This document shows, in pieces, positions 1 through 6,728 of a stretch of 14,664 bases of DNA. Numbering within the stretch: the stretch's first letter is position 1; every line of letters begins with the position of its first letter. A model generated the notes under the pieces. The model searched no databases, was not told the DNA's origin, and was given only the letters and a program-made list of their open reading frames with translations. The translations under genes and the position numbers were made by a program. The stretch covers positions 1 through 14,664 of the forward strand of contig JANXVV010000157.1 in assembly GCA_025351525.1 (NCBI GenBank). The letters run 5' to 3'. Origin of the DNA: Humisphaera sp. (GTDB lineage Bacteria > Planctomycetota > Phycisphaerae > Tepidisphaerales > Tepidisphaeraceae).

Positions 1-1415
1 GTGGTGTTGGGGCGGAGGACGGGCTTTTTGCCGGTGGCCAGCGCGGCGGGATCGGCGGTGGTGTACTGGGTGTGGTACCAGTCGAGCAGGAACTGGTAAG
101 CGCCGATGAGGAATGAGCCGGAACCGCAGGCGGGGTCGAGGATTTTGAGTTTTGCGGCTTGCTTGAGAATGGTAGGGTCCGCACTGGGGACCGTTTCTTG
201 GTGTGGGAGGATTCTTGAGGCAACTACGGAATCGGTCCGCAGTACGGACCCTACGGGGTTCAGCAACTTCCCCACCGTGTTTTTTACGATGTAGTCGACG
301 ATGTACGTCGGGGTGTAGTAGACACCGCCGGCCTTGCGGACCTCGGGCTTTTCCTCGATGCGGGCGCTGTGACCGGCGGTGAGGGTGATGACCTTGCCGA
401 GGAACCGCTCGTAGACGCTGCCGAGGATGTCGGCGGAGACCATCGTGAACTCATACGGGCTTTGCGGGTAGTAGAGCGCCTTGATGATTCCCTTGAGGGT
501 TTTGTCATCGACATCGAGTGACGGGGTGAGGGTGTCGGGGGATTCATCGCGGTCTTTTTCGGCGGCGAAATGAAACAGACCGGAGTTGTAGCGGGCATCG
601 GCATCGCGGAAAAGTTTGCAGAGGCGGGGATAGACGGCGTCGCCGTTGAGCAATTGCTGGAGTTGACCGATGGACTCGGTGCCGCGATCCTCGGCGATGC
701 GCAGGAAGATGATGCGGTCGATGATGCGCTGGACGGCGAAGTTGAGCGCGGGCTCATCGAGCGATTCGTTCCGCCGGGCCAGACTGTTGGCGATCGCCTT
801 GCGCCATTCCTCGATCTCGCCGAGGAATGCCTCATCGAATAACTGCGCCCCGCGCCCCTTTTTCGATTCGCAATAGCGGTCGAACTCTCCCTTCAGAACG
901 GCGTCTTTGGAGAAGGTGTTGCTGAGGAAATCCCAGCGATCGGGGTAGTCGGTGTAGCGAATGTATTCCCGCCGGGCAACCGAGGCTTTTTCAAGCTGCT
1001 TCGGTTGGATGCGGGCATCGTAGATCGCGAGCTCTTCAAAATCGGTGAGCAGGCTGCATGCCAGCTTGGCCGACCAGGCATAGCGGCGGAGTTGGTAGGC
1101 GGGTTCCCAGTTGTTCTTGATATCGACCGAGGGCTTTTTAGCTTCCAGGAAAAACTTGCGCTGCCCACCGACACGGAAAGAATAGTCGGGAGCTTTGGTT
1201 TGCCCGGCTACTTTCACGCGGTCTTCGTGGACCACCTCGCGATACTTTTCGGCGAAGCCCTGGCGGTTGTCGATATCCCACCCGAGTTCGCTCATCAACG
1301 GGTTGATGAAGTCGATGCGGATGAGCGTTTCGTTGTAGTCGGGGGAATGGATCTGGTCGGACTGCCGGGTGAACCGTTCGATGAGGCGTTGGATGGTGTC
1401 GGGACATTGCCCCAT
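1..1415 (-). CDS. Type IIG restriction-modification enzyme (fused nuclease and N6-adenine methyltransferase), N-terminal part, cut by window edge
   Basis: Reading the minus strand from the ATG at 1415 gives 471 open codons to the window edge. An N-terminal PD-(D/E)XK nuclease domain is visible: PDYSF followed by FFLEAKKP near residue 90. A helical linker follows, then the typical entry into an adenine methyltransferase, GGVYYTPTYIVDYIV, and motif I DPACGSGSF near residue 427. Motif IV (NPPY) and the specificity domain would lie beyond position 1. In this family one polypeptide both cuts and methylates the host-specific site. No clear Shine-Dalgarno precedes the ATG, but MGQCPDTIQRLIERF matches the usual family start. 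The segment at about residues 388-415, between the methyltransferase entry and motif I, is an extra piece made by a palindromic repeat (172-254). The frame stays open through it. Whether the enzyme is active cannot be judged from the fragment. Confidence 0.88.
   Translation of the reverse strand, partial: MGQCPDTIQRLIERFTRQSDQIHSPDYNETLIRIDFINPLMSELGWDIDNRQGFAEKYREVVHEDRVKVAGQTKAPDYSFRVGGQRKFFLEAKKPSVDIKNNWEPAYQLRRYAWSAKLACSLLTDFEELAIYDARIQPKQLEKASVARREYIRYTDYPDRWDFLSNTFSKDAVLKGEFDRYCESKKGRGAQLFDEAFLGEIEEWRKAIANSLARRNESLDEPALNFAVQRIIDRIIFLRIAEDRGTESIGQLQQLLNGDAVYPRLCKLFRDADARYNSGLFHFAAEKDRDESPDTLTPSLDVDDKTLKGIIKALYYPQSPYEFTMVSADILGSVYERFLGKVITLTAGHSARIEEKPEVRKAGGVYYTPTYIVDYIVKNTVGKLLNPVGSVLRTDSVVASRILPHQETVPSADPTILKQAAKLKILDPACGSGSFLIGAYQFLLDWYHTQYTTADPAALATGKKPVLRPNT
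172..254. repeat. Palindromic element inside the type IIG gene
   Basis: The arms at 172-195 and 231-254 are inverted repeats of 24 bases that match at 21 positions by eye, around a 35-base loop. The outer arm begins GTAGGGTCCG. The element lies within the coding frame of the type IIG enzyme and contains no stop in that frame. It adds about 27 residues compared with the short linker expected between GKLL and KQAAKL in relatives (family knowledge from memory). Confidence 0.8.
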
Positions 1416-1459
1416 GGCGGAAGGGTAACTGTTTTAAGCAGTGCTGCAAGGCGATATGC

Positions 1460-1681
1460 CTAGGCCGGCTTTTTCTTCATTGAACGGACGCTGAGCCGAC
1501 GACCGACTTCCGCATGAGTGTAATAGGGAGACTTAGCGTTTTTTTTAGTGGCGGAACGGAGGGTGAGTAGATCTTCCGCATCCTCCACGGCCTCCTTCAT
1601 CCGGTCGAAATCTTCCACCGTCAGAACCACGAATTCCCGTCGCCCACGCTTCGATAGATACTCCGGTTTCACCTTTAACAT
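1460..1681 (-). CDS. Phd/YefM-type antitoxin
   Basis: A small protein of 73 residues. EYLSKRGRREFVVLTVEDF followed by a helix EAVEDAEDLLTLRSA resembles the Phd/YefM antitoxin pattern, in which an N-terminal DNA-binding fold precedes a toxin-binding tail. The tail is basic (KKNAKSPYYTHAEVGRRLSVRSMKKKPA). I chose the ATG at 1681 because AGGAG lies six bases upstream (complement of 1688-1692). An ATG at 1708 would add nine residues and overlap the toxin gene. It follows the RelE-type toxin gene on the same strand with only 16 bases between the toxin stop and this start, so the two are presumably co-translated. Antitoxins of this type bind the toxin and repress the shared promoter (family knowledge). 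Confidence 0.75.
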   Translation of the reverse strand: MLKVKPEYLSKRGRREFVVLTVEDFDRMKEAVEDAEDLLTLRSATKKNAKSPYYTHAEVGRRLSVRSMKKKPA

Positions 1682-1697
1682 ATCGCACTCCTCGCGG

Positions 1698-1943
1698 TCA
1701 GTAGGCATCGGAACGGTGGCTCACCTGCTCAATTGAAATCATATCCCCGCTGATGTTAAAAAGTACCCGCCAGTCTCCCACGCGAAGCCTATATTCCGGC
1801 GAGAAGTTCGTGAGTCGTCTGACGTCGCCTGCCAGATCAGGCGAAAGACGGCCAATCTTGCTTCGGATGCGCCGCGCCACCTCGGGTGACATCTTTTCCA
1901 GCTCCCGCACCACTGCGGCTGCGTATCTGATGCGGTAGGTCAT
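1698..1943 (-). CDS. RelE/ParE-superfamily toxin
   Basis: A protein of 81 residues. It starts MTYRIRYAAAVVRELEKM, has the central RRLTNFSPEYRLRVGDWRVLF and ends IEQVSHRSDAY. This is the usual RelE pattern: an N-terminal helix pair, a beta sheet with YRLRVGDWRV, and a C-terminal HR...Y. RelE toxins cut mRNA on the ribosome, whereas ParE relatives poison gyrase. The basic HRSDAY ending favours an mRNA interferase, but this is inference. The gene is full length for the family. It is the first gene of the pair and the antitoxin follows, which is the reverse of classical relBE. No strong Shine-Dalgarno is seen upstream of the ATG. Confidence 0.85.
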   Translation of the reverse strand: MTYRIRYAAAVVRELEKMSPEVARRIRSKIGRLSPDLAGDVRRLTNFSPEYRLRVGDWRVLFNISGDMISIEQVSHRSDAY

Positions 1944-2048
1944 GAGGTTTGATAATCGATGCAGAGCAATCGTACCGAATATCTGCTTTTACCACAATCG
2001 CCGCAGCGTGGCTCGGCTCCCTGTTGCGAGGCTATCGCATTTGAATTT

Positions 2049-2205
2049 TCCGATCCCCTCCCTCCGGTACTCCGGGGGCAGGGTTAGGGTGAGGGTTCTT
2101 GTATTCTTCTTCCGCCAAGTCGAGAAATGCGACATCTTCTCGCTACGGAGAAAGACCCCTCACCCTAGCCCTCCCCCCGTGAGTACATGGGGGGAGGGGA
2201 CCGGA
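2049..2205. repeat. 157-bp palindromic repeat, copy 1 of a pair
   Basis: Outer arms TCCGATCCCC (2049-2058) and GGGGACCGGA (2196-2205) begin a long imperfect inverted repeat. It continues through CAGGGTTAGGGTGAGGG on the left and CCCCTCACCCTAGCCCTCC on the right. The middle holds a second small dyad around GTCGAGAAATGCGACATCTTCTCG. A second copy in the same orientation is at 12959-13114 and is similar along its whole length. No protein is encoded. The region 1944-2248 between the toxin start and the terminator of the outer-membrane gene is otherwise featureless. Confidence 0.85.
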
Positions 2206-2246
2206 GAGCGAAATGTGATAGTCCTGCTCCTTCTGAAGGTCATTGC

Positions 2247-2287
2247 AAAAAAACCGGGGCCGTTGATCTTTCGATCATCGGCCCCGG
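2247..2287 (-). terminator. Intrinsic terminator of the outer-membrane protein gene
   Basis: On the minus strand the GC-rich stem CCGGGGCCG pairs with CGGCCCCGG (2279-2287 with 2254-2262). It extends inward with a TGATC/GATCA stem and is followed by seven T residues (complement of 2247-2253). It begins 28 bases downstream of the stop codon at 2316. This is a classical Rho-independent terminator. Confidence 0.92.
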
Positions 2288-2315
2288 AAGGATCGAGACT
2301 CAAGGTTCGCTCAAA

Positions 2316-2831
2316 TTACTTGAGCAGAACGCCGAGGCCGAGGCTGTAGACGAACGAGCCCTTGTCGAAGGACGCGCCGCTGCCGTGGCGGAAGAAGACC
2401 TGGTACTCGACTTCACCGTAGATGAAGGTGGTCGAGTTCAGGAAGTACTTCACGCCGGCTTCCGGGCCACCTTCGAAGGTGTCCGTGAAGCCGTGGGTGC
2501 CGTAGGCGTAGCCGATATTGCCACCGACGAACGGCTTGAAGTTGCCGAGGTCGAAGTGGTAATCCAGGGCAGCGCGGGTGGAACCGGTGAACAGATCGCC
2601 ACCGTGGTTGATCTTCGAGTACGACGCTGACTGGCGGATGGAGATTTCCAGATCCTTGGTCATGAAGTACCCGAGGCTGCCGTTGACCGACTCACTGTGG
2701 GTGGTCAGTGCCTTGCTGGCAGCACCCGAACCACCGAGAGTCAATTCCAGGTCGCCCTGTTTGAAATCGGCCTTGGTGATCGTGGGGATCAGGGCCAACA
2801 CCGCGACGACGAACAAAACTTTCCGCAACAT
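2316..2831 (-). CDS. Outer-membrane beta-barrel protein
   Basis: A protein of 171 residues with a signal peptide, MLRKVLFVVAVLALIPTITKA, probably cleaved after residue 21. The rest is alternating short strands rich in Gly, Tyr and Phe, for example YFMTKDLEISIRQS, ALDYHF, FKPFVGGNIGYAYG, GVKYFLNSTTFIYGEVEYQVFF. It ends FVYSLGLGVLLK, which looks like a terminal beta strand ready for BAM assembly. This is the architecture of small eight-strand OmpA/OmpW-like barrels; the exact family is not recognised. The start is well supported by AAGGAGG five bases upstream of the ATG. It has its own terminator (2247-2287) and a long upstream region with several hairpins, suggesting a monocistronic gene with a structured leader. 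The role is unknown. Confidence 0.85.
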   Translation of the reverse strand: MLRKVLFVVAVLALIPTITKADFKQGDLELTLGGSGAASKALTTHSESVNGSLGYFMTKDLEISIRQSASYSKINHGGDLFTGSTRAALDYHFDLGNFKPFVGGNIGYAYGTHGFTDTFEGGPEAGVKYFLNSTTFIYGEVEYQVFFRHGSGASFDKGSFVYSLGLGVLLK

Positions 2832-3120
2832 AGAACCTCCTTCATGTACGTTTACTGTGTGCCCGTTTCACTCCGCCACTGACGATGGCGTATGGAGCGA
2901 TCCGGGCTTGAGCGAGCCACCCTTTTGGGTGACCGCTCCGGACCGTTGCGGCGGTCCGTGCGGCGATGTCCGGGAGGCCAAAAATGCGGTTCGTAAACGG
3001 CACCTTCGACAGCCCGACCTCCATCCACCGCGGCGCATCCCGGGAACAACCAGGGATACGTCCGATGACCGGAAGACAATCCAGCGGACTGCCTTAATCC
3101 TGCCATCGCCTAAATTATCG
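2832..3120 (-). promoter_or_regulatory. Hairpin-rich upstream region (possible structured leader) of the outer-membrane gene
   Basis: Upstream of the strong ribosome-binding site the minus strand can fold into several hairpins. At 2940-2957, GGACCG and CGGTCC form a perfect six-pair stem. At 2910-2938 a CACCC/GGGTG stem with an AAAA loop sits on an outer GAGCG/CGCTC stem. Further upstream ATCCC and GGGAT (about 3035-3057) form another. No open frame here looks like a gene. The region may be a long 5' leader, but no known riboswitch class is recognised and no transcription start can be read. Confidence 0.35.
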
Positions 3121-3502
3121 GTAGAAAGGGCATCTTAACAATAGGGAAATTACAACGGAGAAAACGGGCGTGAGGCGGGAATCGATTGGCTTAAGATATT
3201 GAAACAGACTCACTTACAGGACGCAATGCTTGAAATGGTCAAATTGTGACTCTAAAATTTTGAGGGAATTCAATCTTTTAGGGTGATAGGAAAACGAGTG
3301 GTAGTCCGCCTGCGCGCTTTCGCGCCATCGCGGTTGCCGTCATCTTTCGGCGAGAAGATTTTGATCGAATGTAATACAGAGATTGCACGGCGAAAAAAGA
3401 GAAGCAAAATACGAGATGAGATATTTTTGAAGGAAGCGGCATGGATGTCTCACTCATGCTTTTTGGCCTCATCAATGCCTGGGCGGTTTACTGGTCACCC
3501 TT
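3121..3502. other. Gene-free AT-rich spacer
   Basis: This stretch between the outer-membrane gene's upstream region and the 3' end of purQ is AT-richer than its surroundings. It holds no protein that looks real on either strand. It probably contains the promoter of the outer-membrane gene. TTGACC (complement of 3237-3242) is a possible -35, but no convincing -10 follows, so no promoter is called. No clear terminator for purQ is seen. Confidence 0.4.
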
Positions 3503-4264
3503 TCACACCCCCATGCCTACTACATGCCGCACGGCGTTACGAAAGATTTGCAGGCCTTGGCCTTCGGCGGGCAGGGATGCCATGCGCGTCCAGGCCGGGT
3601 GCTGGATCGGGTCGACATGCCGTTCGGGGTGAGGCATCAGACCGAATACCAAGCCGGTCGCATCGCAGACGCCGGCGATGTTGTCGGTGCTGCCGTTGGG
3701 ATTTTCACCGTCGTAGACCAGGGCGACCTGATCGTTGTCCCACAAGGCTCGCCGTACCGGTTCGTTAGCCGGAACGAATTTTCCTTCACCATGCGCAATC
3801 GGCAGTTCGATCGGCGAAAGGCCCTCGGTCCAGATGCACTTTTGCCCGCGCGGGGCGAGCTTCACCCACCGGTCGATAAACCGGCCGCTGTCGTTATGCG
3901 TCAACGTACACGTCTGCCCCACTTTTCCCGCCAAACTTCCCGGCAGCAGCTCGGTCTTCACCAGCACCTGAAACCCGTTGCAGATCCCGATGATCGGCTT
4001 CCCCGCCTCGACGAATCGCCGCATGGCATCGCCCAGATGATGCTGAATTTGATTGGCGAAAATCCGCCCGGCGGCAATGTCATCCCCGTAGCTGAACCCA
4101 CCGGGGATGGCGAGGATCTGATATCCCTCCAGCAGTTTCGGATTTTCGAGCACTCGATTGACGTGCAGCTTTTCGCAGGTTGCGCCGGCCCGTTCGAAGG
4201 CGAAAGCGGTTTCGCCATCACAGTTGGTTCCGGCGGTGCGGAGGATGAGGGTTTTGGGGGTCAT
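3503..4264 (-). CDS. purQ: Phosphoribosylformylglycinamidine synthase, glutaminase subunit PurQ
   Basis: A class I glutamine amidotransferase of 253 residues that supplies ammonia to the PurL subunit in purine synthesis (FGAR to FGAM). It starts MTPKTLILRTAGTNCDGETA, a standard PurQ opening. The oxyanion region is PGGFSYGDD (54-62), the nucleophile is Cys95 in GICNGFQ, and the other triad members lie in MPHPERH (His212, Glu214 approximately). The length is normal for the single-domain, PurS-dependent type. The frame stays open upstream to 4417, but that would overlap vsr, and the extra residues do not belong to the family, so the ATG at 4264 is chosen. No strong Shine-Dalgarno is visible. No other purine gene is nearby. 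Placement next to the restriction island appears incidental. Confidence 0.95.
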   Translation of the reverse strand: MTPKTLILRTAGTNCDGETAFAFERAGATCEKLHVNRVLENPKLLEGYQILAIPGGFSYGDDIAAGRIFANQIQHHLGDAMRRFVEAGKPIIGICNGFQVLVKTELLPGSLAGKVGQTCTLTHNDSGRFIDRWVKLAPRGQKCIWTEGLSPIELPIAHGEGKFVPANEPVRRALWDNDQVALVYDGENPNGSTDNIAGVCDATGLVFGLMPHPERHVDPIQHPAWTRMASLPAEGQGLQIFRNAVRHVVGMGV

Positions 4265-4332
4265 TGAGGGATAGCTTAAGGGAAGATGGGAAGGGGGCAA
4301 GTGAAGTCGGGAACGGTGAGTTTCCGTCCGGT

Positions 4333-4746
4333 TTATTGCGATAAAAACTTTGAGAGGCGAGCCGATAATTTCGACGGGTCCTTTAATTGACATTCCCAAA
4401 AGATGAGAACCTGCCACCCCATGCGTCGAAGTTGCCTCGAAGTACGGCGATCTCTCAACAAGTTGCCTTCACGTTTGATTCGCCAGAACTCACTATTTGA
4501 AGTCGGCGTGCTTCGCCCGCGCTTGCAGGTGTGCAGGTGCCAAAAACAACCGTGTACGAATATGATCTTTCCACGGCCGGGAAAAACCAAGTCGGGCTTT
4601 CCCGGCAGGTCGCGGCGATGAAGCCGAAAACGATATCCCAATCCATGCACGATCTTTCGGACAAGCAGTTCGGGTTTGGTATCCCTGCATCTGATCAGCG
4701 ACATGATCCGACTACGTTCACCATTGCTGACATGGTCCACGGCCAA
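4333..4746 (-). CDS. vsr: Very short patch repair endonuclease Vsr
   Basis: A protein of 137 residues closely following the Vsr family. It nicks 5' to the T of T:G mismatches that arise when 5-methylcytosine deaminates. The catalytic elements are all present: Asp52 in LPGKPDLVF, and His65, Trp69 and His70 in HGCFWHLH. The downstream FW..K...N..RD and GWQVLIFWECQ patterns are also there. The residue before His65 is Val where E. coli Vsr has Thr. The start is TTG at 4746. The ATG at the MSLIRC position would remove part of the conserved N-terminal helix. It lies 83 bases downstream of a truncated cytosine methyltransferase gene. Vsr genes normally accompany such a methyltransferase. Here the partner is broken, so this copy is orphaned unless another C5 methyltransferase exists elsewhere. 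Confidence 0.93.
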   Translation of the reverse strand: MAVDHVSNGERSRIMSLIRCRDTKPELLVRKIVHGLGYRFRLHRRDLPGKPDLVFPGRGKIIFVHGCFWHLHTCKRGRSTPTSNSEFWRIKREGNLLRDRRTSRQLRRMGWQVLIFWECQLKDPSKLSARLSKFLSQ

Positions 4747-4829
4747 CCTGTTTTAGTTGCTCATTTGCATTGAGACTTCGCAGTTCTCGCCCAGCGGAAC
4801 ATCAATTGATGATAAGACGGGATTGTGTT

Positions 4830-5288
4830 TCAGGCGATCCGCAATTTTTCCGATTTGCCAAAGCCGATCATGGTTGCGACATGGTCTGCAATTACCCGTG
4901 CAAGAATAGGAGGGACGGCATTACCGATTTGAATGCCGACCTTGATCCGTTTTCCGCACCATTCGAAGGTTTCCGGGAAGCTTTGCAGCAATGCGGCCTC
5001 TAAATGCGTAATGGGACGATGCGCAATCGGATGGAGATATCGGCCCTTTTCCGGTTTATAAAACTCCGTGCGAATCGTCACTGAAGGCCGATCCCACCAT
5101 AACCGCCCGTACAAATCCGTGCCTCCTTCCGTCTTGCGTTGCCAACAATCGGGCATTAGGCGCAACGGAAGATTCCAGCGATTCCCGCCCGGTGGAATCG
5201 ACCTGTATCGTTCGATGGACTTCGGGGCGACTAGAAAAATTAGATTCCGTTTGACGAAAAGACATTGTCCCGATGCCATCGTAGACAA
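4830..5288 (-). pseudogene. C-terminal fragment of a cytosine-C5 DNA methyltransferase
   Basis: The readable 152 residues match only the end of a C5 methyltransferase. The tail of the target-recognition domain is seen (ERYRSIPPGGNRWNLP, DCWQRKTEGGTDLYGRLWWDRPSVTIRTEF). Motif IX follows (RPITHLEAALLQSFPETF) and then motif X (QIGNAVPP). Motif I, the PCQ catalytic motif IV, motif VI and the rest of the catalytic domain are absent. Recognisable homology begins about where the upstream HNH gene ends, and the two frames overlap at 5240-5288. Possible starts are TTG at 5288 or ATG at 5279, without a good ribosome-binding site. The simplest reading is a remnant. The alternative is the small subunit of a split methyltransferase such as M.AquI, but no large subunit lies in the window. 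Confidence 0.82.
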
Positions 5289-6022
5289 GTTAGGTCGGGA
5301 GCAAAACGTACTGGTAGGGAAACTTTCTCACCTTCTTTAGAAGAGATCATTGATCGCACCGCCGGATCGCGCGATTCCCGAATCGTGTCATGAACTATGA
5401 GGGTAAAATCATCCTCGAGTGAAATCAGGCCACAATCAAAGAGACGATCGAAGGTGGCAGACAAGCAAATTCCGTTGGTTGGGTCGGCTCTACGATTTTC
5501 ATTAACACTCCAAGGGATGATATGCCCTGCAGTTAAGCATTGAGGAAGGTTAATTCTTGTAATGCAGCATCGGGCTTCGTAGCTGCTCAAAACCGCCTCA
5601 CGAAAAAATGATTGATGAACGCGTTGTTCAATGGTAACGGTTCGAACGGACGGCCCGGTTGGATACGACAAAATTCCCGCTTCACGATTTGGCGGAGATT
5701 GCAATCCGCCCTTCAGTTCCTGTGCATAATTCACTAACCCCGCCCAATTGAGGTGGAACTCATTCCAGACCTCTTTGTCGAGTTTGCTACCGTGCGTCAA
5801 CCCGACGATATTCTTTCTCGCCAAAGTGGGATCGAATGCACCGAAGTTTCCAAGCTTACGCGCGACCGAAGCGGGAGTACGTCCGAGGACTGCTGCAAGC
5901 TCTTGCACGCGAGGATTGGACGCCTTTGTTCGCTGAAATGGTATGCGGCAATACAATTCAAATGCCAATACCGACTGGTCACGCGTCCATGGTAGGCCGT
6001 CGTTTACGGGGCGCATCGACAT
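5240..6022 (-). CDS. HNH endonuclease (HNH_2-type, putative restriction or modification-dependent nuclease)
   Basis: A complete protein of 260 residues. The N-terminal part (about 10-75) has LPWTRDQSVLAFELYCRIPF and LAAVLGRTPASVARKLGNF, a helix-turn-helix-like head typical of this nuclease family. The C-terminal half carries the nuclease: CC at 152-153, GHIIPW with His167, and NG with Asn183, then ATFDRLFDCGLI. The third His of the classical HNH motif is Phe191 here. As I recall, relatives also have Tyr or Phe at this place, so this need not mean inactivity. The protein ends LRWHRDNVF, the usual family ending. It sits between two truncated genes, an NaeI-like nuclease upstream and a C5 methyltransferase fragment downstream. 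The island is AT-richer than its flanks, suggesting horizontal transfer. The target is unknown. Confidence 0.85.
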   Translation of the reverse strand: MSMRPVNDGLPWTRDQSVLAFELYCRIPFQRTKASNPRVQELAAVLGRTPASVARKLGNFGAFDPTLARKNIVGLTHGSKLDKEVWNEFHLNWAGLVNYAQELKGGLQSPPNREAGILSYPTGPSVRTVTIEQRVHQSFFREAVLSSYEARCCITRINLPQCLTAGHIIPWSVNENRRADPTNGICLSATFDRLFDCGLISLEDDFTLIVHDTIRESRDPAVRSMISSKEGEKVSLPVRFAPDLTCLRWHRDNVFSSNGI

Positions 6023-6064
6023 GATCGTTTTTTGCTGAGTAGGAAGGCCGCTAAATCCAGGGGA

Positions 6065-6614
6065 TTAATGGGCAAGTAATCGGCTGCGGGCTTCCTCAAT
6101 CTGATGCGGTAAAAAATTCACCGGAAGTTTATCGTTCATTGATATCCAATCGATCCGCTGTCTTCCAACTTTAGAGATGGATCGCTTGCCCTTATCCGTT
6201 CTCTGTTTACTCCCAATATATTCAGGAATCGCCCGAAAAAGGCCGACCGAATACGTGGAAGTATCGTCGCTAACCGTAACCAGGACGCATAATTTGCCGA
6301 CGACCTGTATCGCGAATTTCCACGACCCGCAAACACCGAATTTCACGCAAACGCAAACGTCGTTTACCTTGGCGCATGACAACGATTCTAGTTCTAGCCC
6401 CCAAATGAAAAATGATTTCGTGCTGGACTCGATCCACAAGATAGGCTTCCTCGATCCGATCTAAATCATCAATTCGATACCGCCTTGTCCTCACTGCATC
6501 GATCACTGAGTCGATAGCTTGCCGAATCGCGATACCGACTTGCTTCAATCTCCGCGGACTGGAGAGCCATGATTTCACGCTGCGAAAATTTTCGTCACGA
6601 TTTTCTGACATCAC
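6065..6614 (-). pseudogene. NaeI-like type II restriction endonuclease, frameshifted and truncated
   Basis: Two overlapping minus-strand frames form one broken gene. Frame one gives MSENRDENFRS through RIDDLDRIE to HEIIFHLG. Frame two continues LELES, CVCVKFGVCGSWKF, VVGKLCVLVTVSDD, SVGLFRAIPEYIGSKQRTDKGKRSIS and KLPVNFL. Removing one base from the five C at 6398-6402 (plus strand) joins them and restores an alignment to NaeI (recalled from memory) with little gapping. At the NaeI metal-site positions Glu70, Asp86 and Asp95 the joined protein has Gln, Cys and Cys, spaced exactly as expected. Only the Lys of the motif remains. The C-terminal topoisomerase-like DNA-binding half of NaeI is missing, and the stop is 42 bases before the HNH start. 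The reading is a dead restriction gene; a sequencing slip could explain the frameshift but not the other losses. Confidence 0.78.
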
Positions 6615-6728
6615 GATTCAATATATTAGCGCACTTACAGAGACATCGCACTCTATATTGTTAGTAACAACAACAAATTTCCAACCGTCCAGACTTGGAT
6701 TCAACGCGGCAACATGTGATCGGCACAA

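Noticed and set aside
284..1174. Several minus and plus open frames rich in Ser, Arg and Pro across the left end
   Set aside because: They are off-frame readings of the type IIG gene, which spans the whole stretch and carries recognisable motifs.
2049..2205. CRISPR-like repeat
   Set aside because: There is a single palindrome per site with no regular repeat-spacer pattern. No CRISPR array or cas gene is present in the window.
1942..2349. Plus-strand open frame across the first long palindrome
   Set aside because: It is composed of repeat arms and a terminator, has no ribosome-binding site and no protein-like pattern.
3524..4267. Long plus-strand open frame of 247 codons
   Set aside because: It is antisense to purQ, whose motifs and catalytic residues are clear on the other strand. 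Its own sequence resembles no family.
4265..4417. N-terminal extension of PurQ
   Set aside because: It overlaps the 3' end of vsr and has no similarity to PurQ. MTPKTLILRTAGTNCDG is the normal start.
6398..6402. Phase-variable tract controlling the NaeI-like gene
   Set aside because: A run of five C is short for slippage-based switching, and the protein also lacks its catalytic acids and C-terminal half, so switching would not restore it.
6065..6614. Two separate small genes of about 124 and 114 codons
   Set aside because: Each matches only part of a NaeI-like protein and they join at one C run, so they are one frameshifted gene.
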